Part shown: positions 61,236-64,000 of the stretch, piece by piece
Numbering within the stretch: position 1 is the first letter of the stretch
How the letters are laid out: each line of letters starts with the position of its first letter
Assembly (NCBI GenBank): GCA_036265615.1
Contig: DATAOT010000247.1
Span: 3,893-67,892 of the forward strand
Direction: 5' to 3'
Length of the DNA stretch: 64,000 nt
Origin: DATAFF01 sp036265615
GTDB taxonomy: Bacteria; Pseudomonadota; Alphaproteobacteria; Rhizobiales; Aestuariivirgaceae
The notes under the pieces: generated by a model
What the model saw: only the letters and a program-made list of their open reading frames with translations
Told to the model about the DNA's origin: nothing
The model's database searches: none
Position numbers and translations under genes: made by a program

Positions 61236-62168
61236 TTTGATCGACAGGATCGCCCGGCACTCGTTCGGCAGCGCCGACATCATGAGCTCGCGAACCGGCG
61301 GCTTGGGGCCGCCCAGCGGCGGCAGCTTCGCCCATGGCTTCTCGGAGTACCAATAGGCGAGTTCGGCGCCGCAGCCCGTGCCGTCCGGCGGCTCAGGCAT
61401 CGGCTGGTCTTTGCAGTCCTCGGAGGCCTTGGGGCAGCGGATGCGCACGTGGAAATGATAGGTGTGATTGTAATAGGGCCTGACCTTGGCGAGCCATGCA
61501 TGCGACCCCGGCTGCGCCAGACCCCAATCGCAGAGCGCCTTCTTGATCGGCGGATGGACGAAGATCCGCATCACTTCCGGGTAGCTGGCGGCGCGCTTGA
61601 TGAGCCGGGCATGCGCCTCGGTCCACACCGACCGGTCGATCTGCGTGCGGCTCTTGACGACCGACTGCGGCTCCATGTCCTCGCGCTCCTTGGCGGTCAA
61701 GACATGCGACGGCATCGGCGTCAGCCAGATGTCCGCATCCAGCCCGATCTGGTGGCTGGCATGGCCGGTCAGCATCGGCCCGCCCCGCGGCTGCGAGATA
61801 TCGCCGACGAGAAGCCCCGGCCAGCCATCCTTTGCGCGGGCATCCTTCGCCAGCTTCTCGATGAGATTGAGCAGCGCCGGATGCGCCCAGTTGCGGTTGC
61901 GCGACAGGCGCATGACCTGCCAAGCCGGCCCGTTGACGGGAAGGGCGACCGCCCCGGCGAGGCAGCCATGCGAATAGAACCCGATTGACCGCGGCGACAG
62001 CGGCGCCGGTTCCTTGACGCTGCCGAACAGTTCCTTGGCCGGAACCGCTTTGGCGGCGGCAAGCCCCTTCTGCCGATCCCCGTCCCCATCCGAGCCGGCG
62101 ACGGCCGGAAGGCTCCACGACATGGCCAAGGCCAGGCCAAGCATGATTGTGGGCACGAATCTGCTCAT
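61233..62168 (-). CDS. mepA: Penicillin-insensitive murein endopeptidase
   Basis: A 311-residue periplasmic peptidoglycan endopeptidase of the LAS metallopeptidase group. A signal peptide (MSRFVPTIMLGLALAMSWSLPAVAG) precedes the mature enzyme. Zinc ligands are visible in GHASHQIGLDADIW (His and Asp) and YHFHVRIRCP (His). It cleaves D-Ala-meso-DAP crosslinks. The ATG at 62168 is preceded by GAGGT. It follows the SbmA-like gene by 40 bp and may share its transcript. Confidence 0.93.
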   Translation of the reverse strand: MSRFVPTIMLGLALAMSWSLPAVAGSDGDGDRQKGLAAAKAVPAKELFGSVKEPAPLSPRSIGFYSHGCLAGAVALPVNGPAWQVMRLSRNRNWAHPALLNLIEKLAKDARAKDGWPGLLVGDISQPRGGPMLTGHASHQIGLDADIWLTPMPSHVLTAKEREDMEPQSVVKSRTQIDRSVWTEAHARLIKRAASYPEVMRIFVHPPIKKALCDWGLAQPGSHAWLAKVRPYYNHTYHFHVRIRCPKASEDCKDQPMPEPPDGTGCGAELAYWYSEKPWAKLPPLGGPKPPVRELMMSALPNECRAILSIK

Positions 62169-62208
62169 GACCTCGACGCTGCAGCTGATCCCCTCTCTTT
62201 GCAGCTTA

Positions 62209-63444
62209 TCATATCTGGACTTGGTTTTCGAATTGCATATTGCCCGGCTGAATGACCGACTCGAATGCCCGCAGCCGCTTGTAGACCGACATGAGTTCGA
62301 CAATCGTCGACCACGAATTCACCAGATACTGGAACGACGAACGCACTTGCGAGAACGCGTTGAGGATCTGGTTCATGATCCCGAGCGTGATCTTTCCCGA
62401 AACGATGGTCGGCCCAAGCACGATATAGGGAAAGATGTTGTCCAGCTGCAGGTAGAAGATTCGTGCCAGGTTGAAATACGCATAATGGAAGTAGAGCCGG
62501 AAATAGTTGCGCCGGACCTCCTGGAAGAGGCGCGCCAGCGTCGGCGGATCGGCGCGGCTCGGGTCATCCTCGCCATAGACGAGTTCCTTGCGATAGGCAG
62601 CCTCGACCCGCTGGTTGAAGAAATTGAGGCCGGGCAACTGATAACCGACCCCCGCCAGGAAGATCGTGCCGAACAGCGACCACAGCACCGCCACGCTGAC
62701 GAGCGAATGCGGCACCTGCCCGACCAGCGGCAGCTCGGTCACCGAGCCCGACAGCCGCAGCAGCACCGGCAGGAAGGCTATCAGCGTCAGCACCGAATCG
62801 ACGAAATTGACCCCGAGATCCTCCACCGTCGAGGAGAACCGCATCGTGTCCTCCTGCACCCGCTGCGACGCCCCCTCGATCGTGCGCAGCCGCGGCCAGT
62901 GCGTGACATAATAGTTGTTCATCGCCGTCCGCCAGCGAAAGATGTAGTGGCTGACGAAGAAGCGCGTCAGTGTTCCGACCGTGACCGCTAGAAAGGCAAT
63001 CTCGGCAAAGGTGATGAGCTGCCCGTAGAACTCGCCGAGCGTGACCGGCGCCGATTTGCTCAAGGCGGCCTGGATGAGATCGTAAAATGGTCCGTACCAG
63101 TTGTTGATTGCAACGCTGATCTGGACCTGGAAATAGGTCACGAACAGGATCAGGGCCGAGCCGAGCACCGACCAGCCCATCCAGGGATGTGGTGAATAGA
63201 ACGACCAGAAGCCGGTAAAAGCCACCACCGCCGCTGCGTAATAGCAATAGAACCACAGGAAGGTGGGCGACCAGAACACCTGCACGCCCACCTCGCCCGC
63301 TGTCATCTCTTGCGGGATGGCAAAGCCGAGCGCCCGGCCGAGATCGGCGCCGGCCGCATACCAGAAAGCGACGCAGAGCACCGTCCAGATCGCCGCCGAG
63401 GCGAAGAAGAACGGGACCGGTCTGGGAAAGAACGAAACGAACAT
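62209..63444 (-). CDS. SbmA/BacA-like inner membrane peptide transporter
   Basis: A 411-residue membrane protein with several hydrophobic segments and the family hallmark EGASQRVQEDTMRFSSTVEDLG. The SbmA/BacA family imports antimicrobial peptides and other bulky molecules by proton-driven transport; in rhizobia BacA is required for survival against host peptides. There is no fused ATPase domain, so it is SbmA/BacA-like rather than BclA-like. Start MFVSFFPRPVPFFF agrees with the family. Confidence 0.93.
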   Translation of the reverse strand: MFVSFFPRPVPFFFASAAIWTVLCVAFWYAAGADLGRALGFAIPQEMTAGEVGVQVFWSPTFLWFYCYYAAAVVAFTGFWSFYSPHPWMGWSVLGSALILFVTYFQVQISVAINNWYGPFYDLIQAALSKSAPVTLGEFYGQLITFAEIAFLAVTVGTLTRFFVSHYIFRWRTAMNNYYVTHWPRLRTIEGASQRVQEDTMRFSSTVEDLGVNFVDSVLTLIAFLPVLLRLSGSVTELPLVGQVPHSLVSVAVLWSLFGTIFLAGVGYQLPGLNFFNQRVEAAYRKELVYGEDDPSRADPPTLARLFQEVRRNYFRLYFHYAYFNLARIFYLQLDNIFPYIVLGPTIVSGKITLGIMNQILNAFSQVRSSFQYLVNSWSTIVELMSVYKRLRAFESVIQPGNMQFENQVQI

Positions 63445-63496
63445 CGCATGCCTCGCAGGTGCCGCCCCGGCCGGAGCATACCCCGCCAGGGCTCGA

Positions 63497-64000
63497 TCAG
63501 GGTTCGCAGTCCTTAGCCGAGATCACGACCTCCGCGACATGACCATTGAGATCGGTATATCGCGCCCGATGGGTCGCGCCCCGGTTCAGGGCAGACATCA
63601 TGATCGGCGCATCGCAGGCTCTTGCGAGGGTGAGACGCCGCAATTGATCGGTGTCGATCGTGTCGTCCGCCACCGCCGCGCGGTAGGAGGCGACGATCTC
63701 GCTGCCATAGGCGCTGATTGAGACCATGGAGGTGACCTCGTCGATCCGCTGCGGGAAACGGACCTGCCGGATCATCTCGCCGACCGCCGTCCGTGCCGCG
63801 TTGCGGGCATCGGGCGTCTCGGCCGCCGGTTCGGGTTTGGGCAGGGCCGGCTTCGCGCGCGGCAGGGCCGCCTCGCCTGTCGACGCGGCAGCGGGTTGCG
63901 GCGCCGGCTTTGCCTGTGGCGCGGCTTTCCCCTGCGGGGCCGGTTGTGCCTGGGGCACAAGCTCTGGCAGCGCCGGCTCTGGCGGCGGCGCGGTCGCGAC
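63497..64000 (-). CDS. Pro/Ala-rich protein of unknown function, partial (5' end outside window)
   Basis: The open frame runs off the right edge, so the start is unknown. The visible N-terminal half is a low-complexity Pro/Ala/Lys/Gln linker (about 60 residues) of the type seen in periplasm-spanning or secreted proteins. The C-terminal 110 residues form a compact domain (TAVGEMIRQVRFPQRIDEVTSMVSISAYGSEIVASYRAAV, ending AEVVISAKDCEP) that I do not recognise. It precedes the SbmA-like gene by 52 bp on the same strand. Confidence 0.7.
   Translation of the reverse strand, partial: VATAPPPEPALPELVPQAQPAPQGKAAPQAKPAPQPAAASTGEAALPRAKPALPKPEPAAETPDARNAARTAVGEMIRQVRFPQRIDEVTSMVSISAYGSEIVASYRAAVADDTIDTDQLRRLTLARACDAPIMMSALNRGATHRARYTDLNGHVAEVVISAKDCEP

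Noticed and set aside
1..64000. CRISPR arrays, prophage or IS elements
   Set aside because: No regularly spaced repeats, integrase, transposase or phage structural genes were found in the window.

Overview
The window is about 64 kb of GC-rich, densely packed chromosomal DNA, almost certainly from an alphaproteobacterium of the Rhizobiales (Hyphomicrobiales). Support comes from a tRNA-His of the unusual alphaproteobacterial type (G1:U72, A73, no G-1), a PdhS/PleC/DivJ-like histidine kinase, an aa3-type oxidase cluster laid out like Bradyrhizobium coxMNOP, an SbmA/BacA-like transporter, a heavy load of ABC importers, and short palindromic repeats containing TCTAGAGCATGAT. I cannot name the genus. 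No phage, IS element, CRISPR array or plasmid backbone was found.

Layout. (1) 1-7485: a MalFGK-type sugar/polyol importer (ATPase cut by the left edge, two permeases, binding protein), divergent from an FGGY pentulose-type kinase and a PfkB kinase, closed by a LysR regulator. (2) 7542-16678: a catabolic island with two paralogous luciferase-like (LLM) flavin monooxygenases, one flavin reductase, three short-chain dehydrogenases and a Pot-type (PotD/B/C/A) importer; the substrate is unknown. (3) 16752-17620: a small secreted protein, an overlapping mini-ORF that repeats its sequence motif in another frame, and a GreA/GreB-domain protein. (4) 17633-27808: two SMP-30 lactonases, a BKACE beta-keto acid cleavage enzyme, a CRYL1-like 3-hydroxyacid dehydrogenase, an SDR, and an Rbs-type importer whose permease is two permeases fused, with a divergent FCD-GntR regulator. 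Together these read as a sugar to lactone to aldonate to 3-ketoacid to cleavage route, the most novel-looking pathway here.

(5) 27809-31319: an esterase, a cytochrome P450 and an unknown RNase H-fold-like protein. (6) 31443-40089: an enolase-superfamily enzyme, a class A beta-lactamase-like hydrolase, a complete Dpp/Opp-type importer and a tartrate/D-malate dehydrogenase-like enzyme. (7) 40109-45465: phenylalanine/tyrosine catabolism (phhA, hppD, hmgA, fahA, an Lrp/AsnC regulator) plus a DOPA-dioxygenase-like protein. (8) 45572-53686: tRNA-His, PAS histidine kinase, acetoacetyl-CoA synthetase, AsmA-like protein, MoaE, thermonuclease. (9) 53750-61154: phosphonoacetaldehyde hydrolase, a palindromic repeat element, the six-gene cytochrome oxidase operon, and small membrane or unknown proteins. 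(10) 61233-64000: MepA endopeptidase, SbmA/BacA-like transporter, and an edge-truncated Pro/Ala-rich protein.

Metabolic logic: the organism looks like a soil or plant-associated heterotroph that imports many small polar substrates through ABC systems with adjacent catabolic enzymes. Aromatic amino acid breakdown, and probably the BKACE route, yield acetoacetate, which the acetoacetyl-CoA synthetase can activate. Paralogous pairs (two LLMs, two SMP-30s, two SDRs, two oxidase subunit IIIs, a fused double permease) are a recurring theme.
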